Assembly (NCBI GenBank): GCA_046329815.1
Contig: JAXLTY010000002.1
Span: forward strand, 682,001 to 746,000
Length of the DNA: 64,000 nucleotides
DNA from: JADJSS01 sp046329815
Lineage (GTDB): Bacteria; Bacteroidota; Bacteroidia; Chitinophagales; JADIYW01
Direction: 5' to 3'
This document shows, piece by piece, positions 18,754-26,269 of this stretch (positions are counted from its first letter, which is position 1; each line of letters begins with the position of its first letter). Position numbers and translations under genes: made by a program. The notes under the pieces are model-generated. The model was not told the origin of the DNA, ran no database searches, and saw nothing but the letters and a program-made list of their open reading frames with translations.

Positions 18754-19995
18754 CTATTCTTCATTATTCATCAGATCGTGTCCCATTTTGTCACGTTTTG
18801 TTTTTAAATAATTTTCATTGTGAATATTAGGAATCGTTTGAATCGGCACGTTTTCGACAATTTCCAAACCGTAGCCATTCAACGCTGCGCGTTTCTTCGG
18901 ATTATTTGTGATTAACTTCATTTTAGTGATATTCAAATCACGCAGAATTTGTGCACCAATACCAAAATCACGCTGATCTGCTTTGAAACCTAAAGCCAGA
19001 TTTGCGTCAACCGTATCTAAACCATCTTCCTGTAGTTTGTATGCTCTCAGTTTATTTAAAAAACCAATACCACGACCTTCCTGCATCATATATAATATCA
19101 CGCCTTTTTCTTCTTTTTCGATCATCTTCATCGCATTATGCAATTGATCGCCACAATCACATCTTAATGAACCCAAAATATCGCCTGTAATGCAAGACGA
19201 ATGTACGCGCACTAACACCGGCTCATCTTTTTGCCACTCGCCTTTTACCAAAGCAAAATGCTCTTCATTCGTGGATAATTGTTTGAATGCGATGAGCTTG
19301 AAATTCCCATATTTTGTTGGCATATTCACTTCCACCTGGCGCTCGATCAAACGATCATTTTGCAAACGATATTCTACCAGATCTTTGATAGAAATAATTG
19401 GCATATCAAATTTTTCTGCTATTGGAAATAAATCATTCAGACGAGCACATTCGCCATCTTCTTTCAAAATTTCTACCAATAAACCAGCCGGTTCAAAGCC
19501 AGCCAGACGCGCTAAATCAATCGCAGCTTCTGTGTGTCCGGTTCTGCGCAAAACGCCTTCTTTCTTTGCTTTTAAAGGAAAAATGTGACCTGGTTTTCCA
19601 AGTTCTTCCGGCCTTGTATTTTTATCAACCAATGCCTGTACTGTTTTGGCTCTGTCTGTTGCAGAAATACCGGTTGTACAACCATGACCGATCAAATCTA
19701 CTGAAATCGTGAATGGCGTTTCATATTGCGAAGAATTGGTATTTACCATCAAATCCAGCTGTAATTCAACGCACCTGTCTTCGACTAATGGAACGCAAAT
19801 CAAACCGCGTCCGTGTGTAGCCATAAAGTTAATGACTTCAGGCGTTGCGTTGCGCGCTGCCGTGATAAAATCACCTTCATTTTCGCGGTCTTCATCATCT
19901 ACCACGATTACCATTTTGCCATTCTTGATGGCTTCAATGGCAGATTCTATAGTATCTAATTGTGTATTAATTTCTTGTTGTTGGTTGCCAGACAT
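18754..19995 (-). CDS. ribBA: Bifunctional 3,4-dihydroxy-2-butanone-4-phosphate synthase / GTP cyclohydrolase II
   Basis: The 413-residue fusion catalyses the two committed steps of riboflavin synthesis: ribulose 5-phosphate to DHBP (N-terminal RibB, about 1-215) and GTP to the pyrimidine precursor (C-terminal RibA, about 220-400). RibB shows DDEDRENEGDFI and HTEAAIDL. RibA shows the zinc-binding cysteines in HSSCITGDILGSLRCDCGDQ and the loop MQEGRGIGF. All key residues are present and the length is normal. Its start overlaps the end of the upstream glycosyltransferase by 29 bp, so it is probably the last gene of a three-gene unit. No FMN riboswitch is visible. Confidence 0.97.
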   Translation of the reverse strand: MSGNQQQEINTQLDTIESAIEAIKNGKMVIVVDDEDRENEGDFITAARNATPEVINFMATHGRGLICVPLVEDRCVELQLDLMVNTNSSQYETPFTISVDLIGHGCTTGISATDRAKTVQALVDKNTRPEELGKPGHIFPLKAKKEGVLRRTGHTEAAIDLARLAGFEPAGLLVEILKEDGECARLNDLFPIAEKFDMPIISIKDLVEYRLQNDRLIERQVEVNMPTKYGNFKLIAFKQLSTNEEHFALVKGEWQKDEPVLVRVHSSCITGDILGSLRCDCGDQLHNAMKMIEKEEKGVILYMMQEGRGIGFLNKLRAYKLQEDGLDTVDANLALGFKADQRDFGIGAQILRDLNITKMKLITNNPKKRAALNGYGLEIVENVPIQTIPNIHNENYLKTKRDKMGHDLMNNEE

Positions 19996-21097
19996 TTGTT
20001 TTTACTCCTTTTAAAAATTTAAAAAATCCAATCATTACTGCGATGTTCATGACTATAAAATAATGAAAACGTCTTAATGGTTTAAATTCGACCTTAAAAG
20101 TAAATAAAAAGATGTCAATGATAGGTAAAAACAAGGTTACGATTAGAATAAACAATGTAAATTTCAGCAATAGAATGTAGTAAATTGCCAAGAGCATAAA
20201 TGGTGTTTTCCAGCGCAAAACCTTGTGCGAAATGAATACAAAACCAATATTTGAAAATGGCTGAAATGCATATTTTTTAAAGTTCCACAAATTCTGAAAA
20301 TTACCGGTGGCAATCCTGATTTTGCGAAAAAATTCCTGTTTCCAATTGGTTATGACATCTTCAAAACAAATTGCATTTTTGTTTAAAATTGCATTGAAAT
20401 TTTTGGTAATTATGGTAAAACCAATATAAAAATCATCTACTAAGAAATTATTGGGAATCGTTGAATATAAGGCACGGCGAATCGCATAACAGCCGCCACT
20501 TGGACCTGGAATAATACCATGTACTATACTTTCATTTTCTTTGATTTCTGTTTCGTAATTCCAGTAATCTTTTTCATTCTCATTCGTAATTTTTTTGGGT
20601 TGGATATTGGAGTCAACTAATCCAATTTTTTCATCTTTAAAATATTTTACCAATTCAAAAACAGTAGTTTCTGTAAAAATGATATTTGCATCTGTTAAAA
20701 TCAAAATAGTATTTTCATCGACTATTTTTTGCTGTATGATTTGGTTCAAAACGCCAGGTTTTCCTTGCCTTTCTGTAAATTCTATTAATTTAATATTTGG
20801 CAGATTGAATTGATTTTGTAAGATTGATTTTGTAGCATCTGTGCAATTATCCAAACCAATATAAATTGTAATTTTTTCTTTCGGATAGTTGGATTTCAGA
20901 ATACTATTTAGTTTTTCTTCTATCACTTTTTCTTCATTCTGAACCGGAATAACAATGCTGATTTCCGGCAGATTATCTTCTAAAGAATAGTAAGCTAAAT
21001 TGATGTTTTTTCGAGCAGTTTTTTTACGCAAATACATCGGATAAAGTATGTATGCGTACAATAATAATAGTATTAATATTATCAGCAGAAAATACAT
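19967..21097 (-). CDS. Membrane-associated glycosyltransferase family 2
   Basis: The 376-residue protein has an N-terminal membrane helix (MYFLLIILILLLLYAYIL), a GT-A catalytic domain with SIVIPVQNEE (about 50-60), GLDNCTD and the metal-binding ILTDAN segment, a GGCYAIRR acceptor-side motif, and two or three C-terminal membrane helices. It resembles poly-N-acetylglucosamine or cellulose-synthase-like GT2 enzymes that build envelope polysaccharides or glycolipids; the sugar cannot be predicted. It starts in a TAATG overlap with the upstream permease gene and overlaps ribBA, indicating translational coupling. Proximity to an LptF/G-type permease suggests an envelope role. Confidence 0.85.
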   Translation of the reverse strand: MYFLLIILILLLLYAYILYPMYLRKKTARKNINLAYYSLEDNLPEISIVIPVQNEEKVIEEKLNSILKSNYPKEKITIYIGLDNCTDATKSILQNQFNLPNIKLIEFTERQGKPGVLNQIIQQKIVDENTILILTDANIIFTETTVFELVKYFKDEKIGLVDSNIQPKKITNENEKDYWNYETEIKENESIVHGIIPGPSGGCYAIRRALYSTIPNNFLVDDFYIGFTIITKNFNAILNKNAICFEDVITNWKQEFFRKIRIATGNFQNLWNFKKYAFQPFSNIGFVFISHKVLRWKTPFMLLAIYYILLLKFTLFILIVTLFLPIIDIFLFTFKVEFKPLRRFHYFIVMNIAVMIGFFKFLKGVKTNVWQPTTRN

Positions 21098-22575
21098 TAA
21101 ACGCTTGGTTGTATGGGTTTCTTTTTAGGAAATTTATTTCTGATCATTCTGAACATATTCATATACCATTCACCTCTGAAAATAACCGAATCATTGTTTG
21201 CTTTGTAAGTTAAAAACAATGCCAAAGGCAATAAAACCAGGCAAGACATCCACATGCCTGCAAATGTTGGAATCACTAAGCTTTTAGCCAGTTTTTCGCC
21301 GATTACATTAAATACATGAAATACTACAAAATACAAAACAGCTACTAAAATCGGCATTCCGAAACCGCCTTTGCGAATAATTGCGCCCATGGCGCAGCCG
21401 ACAAATAATAATACTAAACAGGCAAATGATAAACTAAATTTTCGATACCATTCGCACATCAGTTGTACATAGTTTGATTGCTTATAATTCAGGTCAGCAA
21501 TGGATGTTTCGCAAAAACTTTTTATGGATTGTAAATTGCTGCGCGCTGCGGAAAGACAAGATGCTGTAATATTTCCTGTAAATACATCCTGAATGTTCAG
21601 TTTTGCTTTAAGAGTATCTGTTTTGATAGCGTTTTCTCTTTTTACTATGGAATCATTTGTTCTTCTTAAGTACGAAATATAGTTGGAATTGTTCAGTACA
21701 ATTTCATCCATTCGTTTATTAATGTCTTTTTGAGATGAATCTGCCAACTCAATGAGTTGATTTGCATTCAACATGATGTAGTTGGATTTAAATAAACTCT
21801 GGTCTGTGCGCGACATTTTAAATTCTTTCAAATCAAACACCTTGCGCCATTGCTTAAATTCCATGATGCTTTGTTCCGGTTTTTGTTTTTCGAGCGGTTC
21901 ATTTTCGCTTTTCTTTTTAATATCCTGGTATTGCTTGCCATTGTATAACGTCAAAATCAAATGATCGCCTGTATTGCTTAAGCCAATTTCGCCTTTATCA
22001 GCCAGTACCACATTGTCGTTGCCTTTTCCTTGCGAATGATCGTACACCATAATATTGTACAGTGTTTTATTATCGGCATCTTTGTGTTTTATTTTTAATG
22101 CAAATCCGGAAATTCCACGATAAAAAACGCCTTCTTTTATATCCAGTGCCGGCTTCTGTTTACGAATATCATAGAGCAATGAATAAAAACGCAAATGTAC
22201 ATTTGGTAAGATCGTATTGGAAAAATAAAACGCAAATCCGGCTAAGAAAATGGTAAAGACAATCAAACTGCCCATAATTCGCAATAATGATAAACCACCG
22301 GTTTTGTAAGCAGTGAGTTCGCTGTTTTCGCCTAGGTTACCAATTACCATGGTTGATGCCAATAAAATAGCCAAAGGCAATGCCATCGGCACAATGGTTA
22401 ATGTAAACAATGCGATTAATTTTAATAACAATGATGTTTCCAATCCTTTTCCGACAATATCATCAATGTATTTCCAAAGGAATTGCATCATAAATATGAA
22501 AGAAGTCAACCCAAAAGTGATGATTAACGGCACAATGAAACTGCCTAAAACAACTCTGTCAACGCGTTTTAACAT
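21097..22575 (-). CDS. LptF/LptG-family permease (YjgP/YjgQ)
   Basis: The 492-residue protein has three hydrophobic segments near the N-terminus (including FIVPLIITFGLTSFIFMMQF), a large periplasmic region (about 130-375), and three helices at the C-terminus (LSFACLVLLFVGCAMGAIIRKGGFG and following). This is the layout of LptF/G, the inner-membrane part of the LPS exporter that works with LptB and LptC. The insertion around residues 275-345 is rich in polar, helix-forming residues. Whether it is LptF or LptG is not decidable here. It heads a tightly overlapping unit with the GT2 and ribBA genes. Confidence 0.9.
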   Translation of the reverse strand: MLKRVDRVVLGSFIVPLIITFGLTSFIFMMQFLWKYIDDIVGKGLETSLLLKLIALFTLTIVPMALPLAILLASTMVIGNLGENSELTAYKTGGLSLLRIMGSLIVFTIFLAGFAFYFSNTILPNVHLRFYSLLYDIRKQKPALDIKEGVFYRGISGFALKIKHKDADNKTLYNIMVYDHSQGKGNDNVVLADKGEIGLSNTGDHLILTLYNGKQYQDIKKKSENEPLEKQKPEQSIMEFKQWRKVFDLKEFKMSRTDQSLFKSNYIMLNANQLIELADSSQKDINKRMDEIVLNNSNYISYLRRTNDSIVKRENAIKTDTLKAKLNIQDVFTGNITASCLSAARSNLQSIKSFCETSIADLNYKQSNYVQLMCEWYRKFSLSFACLVLLFVGCAMGAIIRKGGFGMPILVAVLYFVVFHVFNVIGEKLAKSLVIPTFAGMWMSCLVLLPLALFLTYKANNDSVIFRGEWYMNMFRMIRNKFPKKKPIQPSV

Positions 22576-22666
22576 AGAATGTACAGCACAAAAATAGGCA
22601 ATCTAATGCAAAAGATTTAATCGGATTTTTAGGTATGGTGTTTAATTTATTAAAGCATAAAAGGCG

Positions 22667-22944
22667 ATGTTGTAGAATAATGTTGTTTAATCTTTGCAAA
22701 TCTAAAGGACAGGTAATCTAAATTTTGTTATTCCGTAGTAATAAACTGTTTATAGATATAGTTACACCTAAAACCCAGCTCCGTAGGAGCGCATTACACA
22801 GGTCGCTCCTATGGAGCTTATCGAGAATTGTCACTTTTGTCTATAAACAGCTTGTCCTTACAGGACAAGTAATTGCTTCCAAAATATTTATAATGTAAAA
22901 CAAAATCAATCATTTATATTTATAACAACATTATTCTACAACAT
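22667..22944. mobile_element. 278-bp non-coding element bounded by perfect 20-bp terminal inverted repeats (MITE-like)
   Basis: ATGTTGTAGAATAATGTTGT at 22667-22686 is the exact reverse complement of 22925-22944. Inside is a nested structure: CTGTTTATAGA (22746-22756) pairs with TCTATAAACAG (22840-22850); within it AGCTCCGTAGGAGCG (22777-22791) pairs with CGCTCCTATGGAGCT (22804-22818) with one mismatch; and CTTGTCC/GGACAAG (22851-22869) forms another hairpin. There is no open frame and no clear target-site duplication, so a non-autonomous mobile element or structured RNA is an inference. Confidence 0.55.
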
Positions 22945-23031
22945 TACCAATAAAAAGCAATTAATCAAAATGTTCCGTTATTCTCATTTTTCACAAATAA
23001 TCTGCAATTTATTATAGGCATTACATTTTCT

Positions 23032-23294
23032 ATTGCCTTCATCGGAACCATATTTAAGGATATGCTATTCTGTAATATCGGCATTAAAAAATTAATTGGC
23101 AATATTATACGATGCATTGCCTTCATTTAAACAATTATTGTGTATATTCTACGGCATATTGCCTTCGTATTTTAAGAATATGAAGGCAATGCGCCGTATA
23201 TTGCCTTCATATTTTCATCTGTTGAAGGTATTTTATACTCTATTGCCTACTTAGAATAATTATATACCGGCATTCAGCTATGCATTGCTTTCAT
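23032..23294. promoter_or_regulatory. Seven-copy ATTGCCTTCAT-type motif cluster upstream of the 23450 gene
   Basis: Copies lie at 23032, 23116, 23158 (ending CGT), 23180-23190 (inverted), 23200, 23242 (ATTGCCTACTT) and 23284 (ATTGCTTTCAT). The inverted copy and the next one form a perfect 14-bp hairpin (23177-23190 with 23200-23213), and the same inverted copy can pair instead with the preceding copy. The cluster is in the 874-bp gene-free stretch before 23450. Multiple operator sites or a structured leader are both possible. Confidence 0.5.
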
Positions 23295-23364
23295 AAAGAC
23301 ATACATCTATAACATATTTTAACATATTGACATATACTATTTTATAAATGATGGCGTTAAATAT

Positions 23365-23381
23365 CAACAACCGTTGTTGAA
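23365..23381. promoter_or_regulatory. Perfect 17-bp dyad, candidate operator
   Basis: TCAACAAC and GTTGTTGA flank a single central C, 69 bp before the ATG at 23450. Its size and symmetry are typical of a homodimeric regulator site. No regulator gene is adjacent. Confidence 0.4.
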
Positions 23382-23449
23382 GTAAACAAACATTTTTTTG
23401 GATTAGCTACCTACAAAAATGTATTTTTTAAAACATAAATTTCAGTAAA

Positions 23450-24058
23450 ATGAAAAAAGATTATTTGCCCAACCGTGATGCCGAACTGGACACTTGGGAA
23501 CTCAATTTTATTACCAAATTACCTGCCATTGCTACGGCACTTGGCATACCTACAGCCGATGTAACAAAAGTTACTGCTACCATTAACCAGCATCGTATCA
23601 CTTATAATACGACTGTTGCCAAAAAGAACGAAGCTATTGCTGCTACTAATACAAATACGTTGAAAAAGAAAGAAACCAAAGATAGTATTCGTAAATTAGC
23701 GAAGCAGCTAAAAGCAAACAATCTTTTTACAGAAGCCATTGGCAGAGAATTAGATATTTTAACAAAAGAGGTCACTTTCCCTGCCAACGAAAAACCAACA
23801 CTTACTGCTACTATTGATGCGCACCATGTGGTATTAAAATATGTAAAACATACACACCAAGGCATTATTATTTACACTAAACGTGGTGATGAAACTGAAT
23901 TCGAAAACTTAGGATTTTGCACCAAAACAAAATTTATAGATACTCGTGCAAATATAGATGTCAGCAAACCGGAAGAACGCCAATACAAAGCTATTTATAT
24001 TGCAGATGATGTACCCACTGGTATAGAATCGGACGTAGTAAGCATTACGGTGATTTAG
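23450..24058 (+). CDS. Hypothetical protein with helical N-terminus and FnIII-like C-terminus
   Basis: The 202-residue product has no signal peptide. Residues 1-100 appear alpha-helical (WELNFITKLPAIATALGIPTADV and following, with a Lys-rich segment). Residues 110-202 look like a single fibronectin type III-like beta-sandwich (HHVVLKYVKHTHQGIIIYTKRGD ... YKAIYIADDVPTGIESDVVSITVI). This two-part design occurs in a group of uncharacterised Bacteroidota proteins. The gene stands alone, preceded by an unusually complex upstream region and followed by a terminator. The function is unknown. Confidence 0.7.
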   Translation: MKKDYLPNRDAELDTWELNFITKLPAIATALGIPTADVTKVTATINQHRITYNTTVAKKNEAIAATNTNTLKKKETKDSIRKLAKQLKANNLFTEAIGRELDILTKEVTFPANEKPTLTATIDAHHVVLKYVKHTHQGIIIYTKRGDETEFENLGFCTKTKFIDTRANIDVSKPEERQYKAIYIADDVPTGIESDVVSITVI

Positions 24059-24080
24059 AATATTTGAATTTTTAAAAATT

Positions 24081-24107
24081 AAAAGGCATCCAAGATGGAT
24101 GCCTTTT
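24081..24107. terminator. Bidirectional intrinsic terminator
   Basis: AAAAGGCATCC (24081-24091) and GGATGCCTTTT (24097-24107) form a perfect 11-bp stem with a 5-nt loop. It lies between the convergent 23450-24058 and 24132-26222 genes. Confidence 0.92.
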
Positions 24108-24131
24108 ATCATTAATTACAATCTAATATTA

Positions 24132-26222
24132 TTATAGACCGGTAATTTTGATGTCATCGATTTCTGTAGTTCTACCAGCTGCAACAGCAACATATTTAAA
24201 AGCAATATAGACAGTTCCACTATAACTACTAAGATCTAAATTTCCTGAACTTACAAAAGGACTAAAAGTACCTGATGAAGATGTTGTTGCTATAATTGCA
24301 TTTAAATTTGTCCATGTAAAATTTTGTGGTGAGCCACTACCGTCATAATCCGTTGAAACATATGCAGCGAGAGTTGATGAGCCAGATATAGGTGCATTCT
24401 TTACAGATGTAGTGAAAGACAAATTTTCATTTATTGTACTACTTAAATCTATTGGAGGTGTGATTAACCATGATGTAACGTTCGTTCCTGTAGAAGCACC
24501 GAATGTTTCTGCAATAGCACATTTTAATGAAGTAAACGGATTTCCATATTTATAAGGCACTCCACCTGTTTCTGTTATGTTTTGCCAACCACTAATACTT
24601 AAAACAGCATTGTTGCTTAATGACAAACCATCAAAATTCTCAGAAAATATTATTGACGGACAATTAGAACCCGTTTGTACTTCACTAATTTCTCTAATTG
24701 TAAACTGCCCTTTTGGTGCCAAAGTTGCACTAGTACCGAAAACGCTGTAAATACCTACCATTCTTACATTTCCACTTGGTGTTAGTTGTGCTGCAAAATC
24801 TGCAAAATTGCTGGTACGTACATCGATTGCATTATTATTACAATCTTTTACAGCTAAACTTTTTGAAGCACCATTACCTATATCTGCAAAAGAAACTCCA
24901 GTTAAATCAAAACGAACTGGATCTAATTCTATCAAAGTAGATTGATCTAAATTTAAATTTAAATCTGTAAGGTTGCTTATTTTTCTTGGCACAATAGGCG
25001 TTTCTAATGCGCCATTTAATATACGATTCGGTAAACGTGCTTCGCTAATACTTCCTACTGCAGGAGTTGCTGATGAATTATCTATATAATCACCTAATTG
25101 CAGGTTTTTACCATATTGACCCAATACTGTACCGTTTACGTTTATATATACTCTTCTTCCAATTTCAAATTGTTTATACAAATCTTTTTTATCTATTAAA
25201 ATTGGTATTGCACCTGTTGCATCCTGAATAACAATTGTTTTGTAAAAGTTGCCACTTCTGTCATTCGCAGTTACAATACCGGTAATGTTTACATCATCCG
25301 TAATAGTAATTGGTGTTACGCCATCCGGATAATCAGGTGATGCACCTTTCATAGGAAATTTTGCTCTTAATTCTGCAATGGTAATAGTTGGTAAAGCCGG
25401 ATCAACGCCACAAGGTGTTGATGAATTTACGACTTCGCTTACTGAACGAATCGTTAACTGACGTGTATTGTTAAATACAGTATATACACCAATGATACTT
25501 ACTTTAGTACCTGCAGCAGGCGTAAGTTTGCTTGCAAAGTCCGCAAAATTGCTGGTTCTGACATCCATTACATCTCCATAACAATCTTTGATCGTTCTGC
25601 TTAATGATGACTCATTGATTACATCAGCATAAGGAACATTGCCATCTAAAAATTCAACAGGATCTAATTTTATCAATAATGATTGATCTGAAGTGAAATT
25701 CAAATCGCTTAAACGAGCAATTTGTTTGGGTTCTAAAGGTGTTACGCTTGGTCCTTTTACAATTACTTTATTAGTTAAAGCACTTGCAATATTACCAACA
25801 CTTGGCTGTGCACCTGAGTAATCAATAAAACCACCTAATTGCAAATTATTTCCGTATTGACCTAATACCAAACCTTGGCATTTTACATACACTTTTCTGC
25901 CAACCGGATAATCTGCATTTAAACCTGATTTATTAATCAAAACAGGTATAGCACCGGTTTCATCCTGAATAACGATGGTTTTGTAGAAGTTGCCGGTTTT
26001 GTCGTCTGCCGTAACTACGCCGCCTATAATGATATCACCGGTAATGGTAATTGGGTTGCCGCTGGTAAACAATGCTCTCAAATCAGCAATCGTGCTGTTC
26101 GCAATGTTCGGATCAGTGGTGTTGTGCGGTGGCTCATCGAATTTATCTTTTTTACAAGACGTGATCGTTAACATAGCAAATGCAGCTAACACCATTAATA
26201 ATCTACTGAATTTAGTTATCAT
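24132..26222 (-). CDS. Lipoprotein with two DUF5689 domains and a choice-of-anchor J domain
   Basis: The 696-residue protein has a lipoprotein signal (lipobox TITSC, Cys at residue 23). Two clearly homologous DUF5689 repeats follow (about 40-270 and 275-505); each contains ITIxxDxxIxGxVTAxDxxGNFYKTIVIQD and GQYGxNLQLGxxID. These resemble the OB-fold domain of YhcR-type nucleases. The C-terminus (about 525-696, IIFSENFDGLSL to the end) is a choice-of-anchor J/cleaved-adhesin type beta-sandwich. It lies 47 bp downstream of the TonB receptor on the same strand, in the position of a SusD-like surface partner. The inferred role is capture of nucleic acid or its fragments at the outer surface. Confidence 0.8.
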   Translation of the reverse strand: MITKFSRLLMVLAAFAMLTITSCKKDKFDEPPHNTTDPNIANSTIADLRALFTSGNPITITGDIIIGGVVTADDKTGNFYKTIVIQDETGAIPVLINKSGLNADYPVGRKVYVKCQGLVLGQYGNNLQLGGFIDYSGAQPSVGNIASALTNKVIVKGPSVTPLEPKQIARLSDLNFTSDQSLLIKLDPVEFLDGNVPYADVINESSLSRTIKDCYGDVMDVRTSNFADFASKLTPAAGTKVSIIGVYTVFNNTRQLTIRSVSEVVNSSTPCGVDPALPTITIAELRAKFPMKGASPDYPDGVTPITITDDVNITGIVTANDRSGNFYKTIVIQDATGAIPILIDKKDLYKQFEIGRRVYINVNGTVLGQYGKNLQLGDYIDNSSATPAVGSISEARLPNRILNGALETPIVPRKISNLTDLNLNLDQSTLIELDPVRFDLTGVSFADIGNGASKSLAVKDCNNNAIDVRTSNFADFAAQLTPSGNVRMVGIYSVFGTSATLAPKGQFTIREISEVQTGSNCPSIIFSENFDGLSLSNNAVLSISGWQNITETGGVPYKYGNPFTSLKCAIAETFGASTGTNVTSWLITPPIDLSSTINENLSFTTSVKNAPISGSSTLAAYVSTDYDGSGSPQNFTWTNLNAIIATTSSSGTFSPFVSSGNLDLSSYSGTVYIAFKYVAVAAGRTTEIDDIKITGL

Positions 26223-26269
26223 CTTTTTGAATATTTATATTTTATTGTAATTATTTACTGTTTTTTATA

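Noticed and set aside
18676..22600. FMN riboswitch for ribBA
   Set aside because: ribBA begins inside the preceding glycosyltransferase gene, and no conserved RFN-type domain is visible in the region upstream of the unit.
23032..23294. ATTGCCTTCAT cluster considered as a small CRISPR
   Set aside because: The motif is only 11 bp, appears in both orientations and at uneven spacing.
22576..23449. tRNA or small protein gene in the 874-bp gap
   Set aside because: No cloverleaf with a T-arm GTTCRA motif and no frame with signal, domain or start context was found; only repeats and hairpins are seen.
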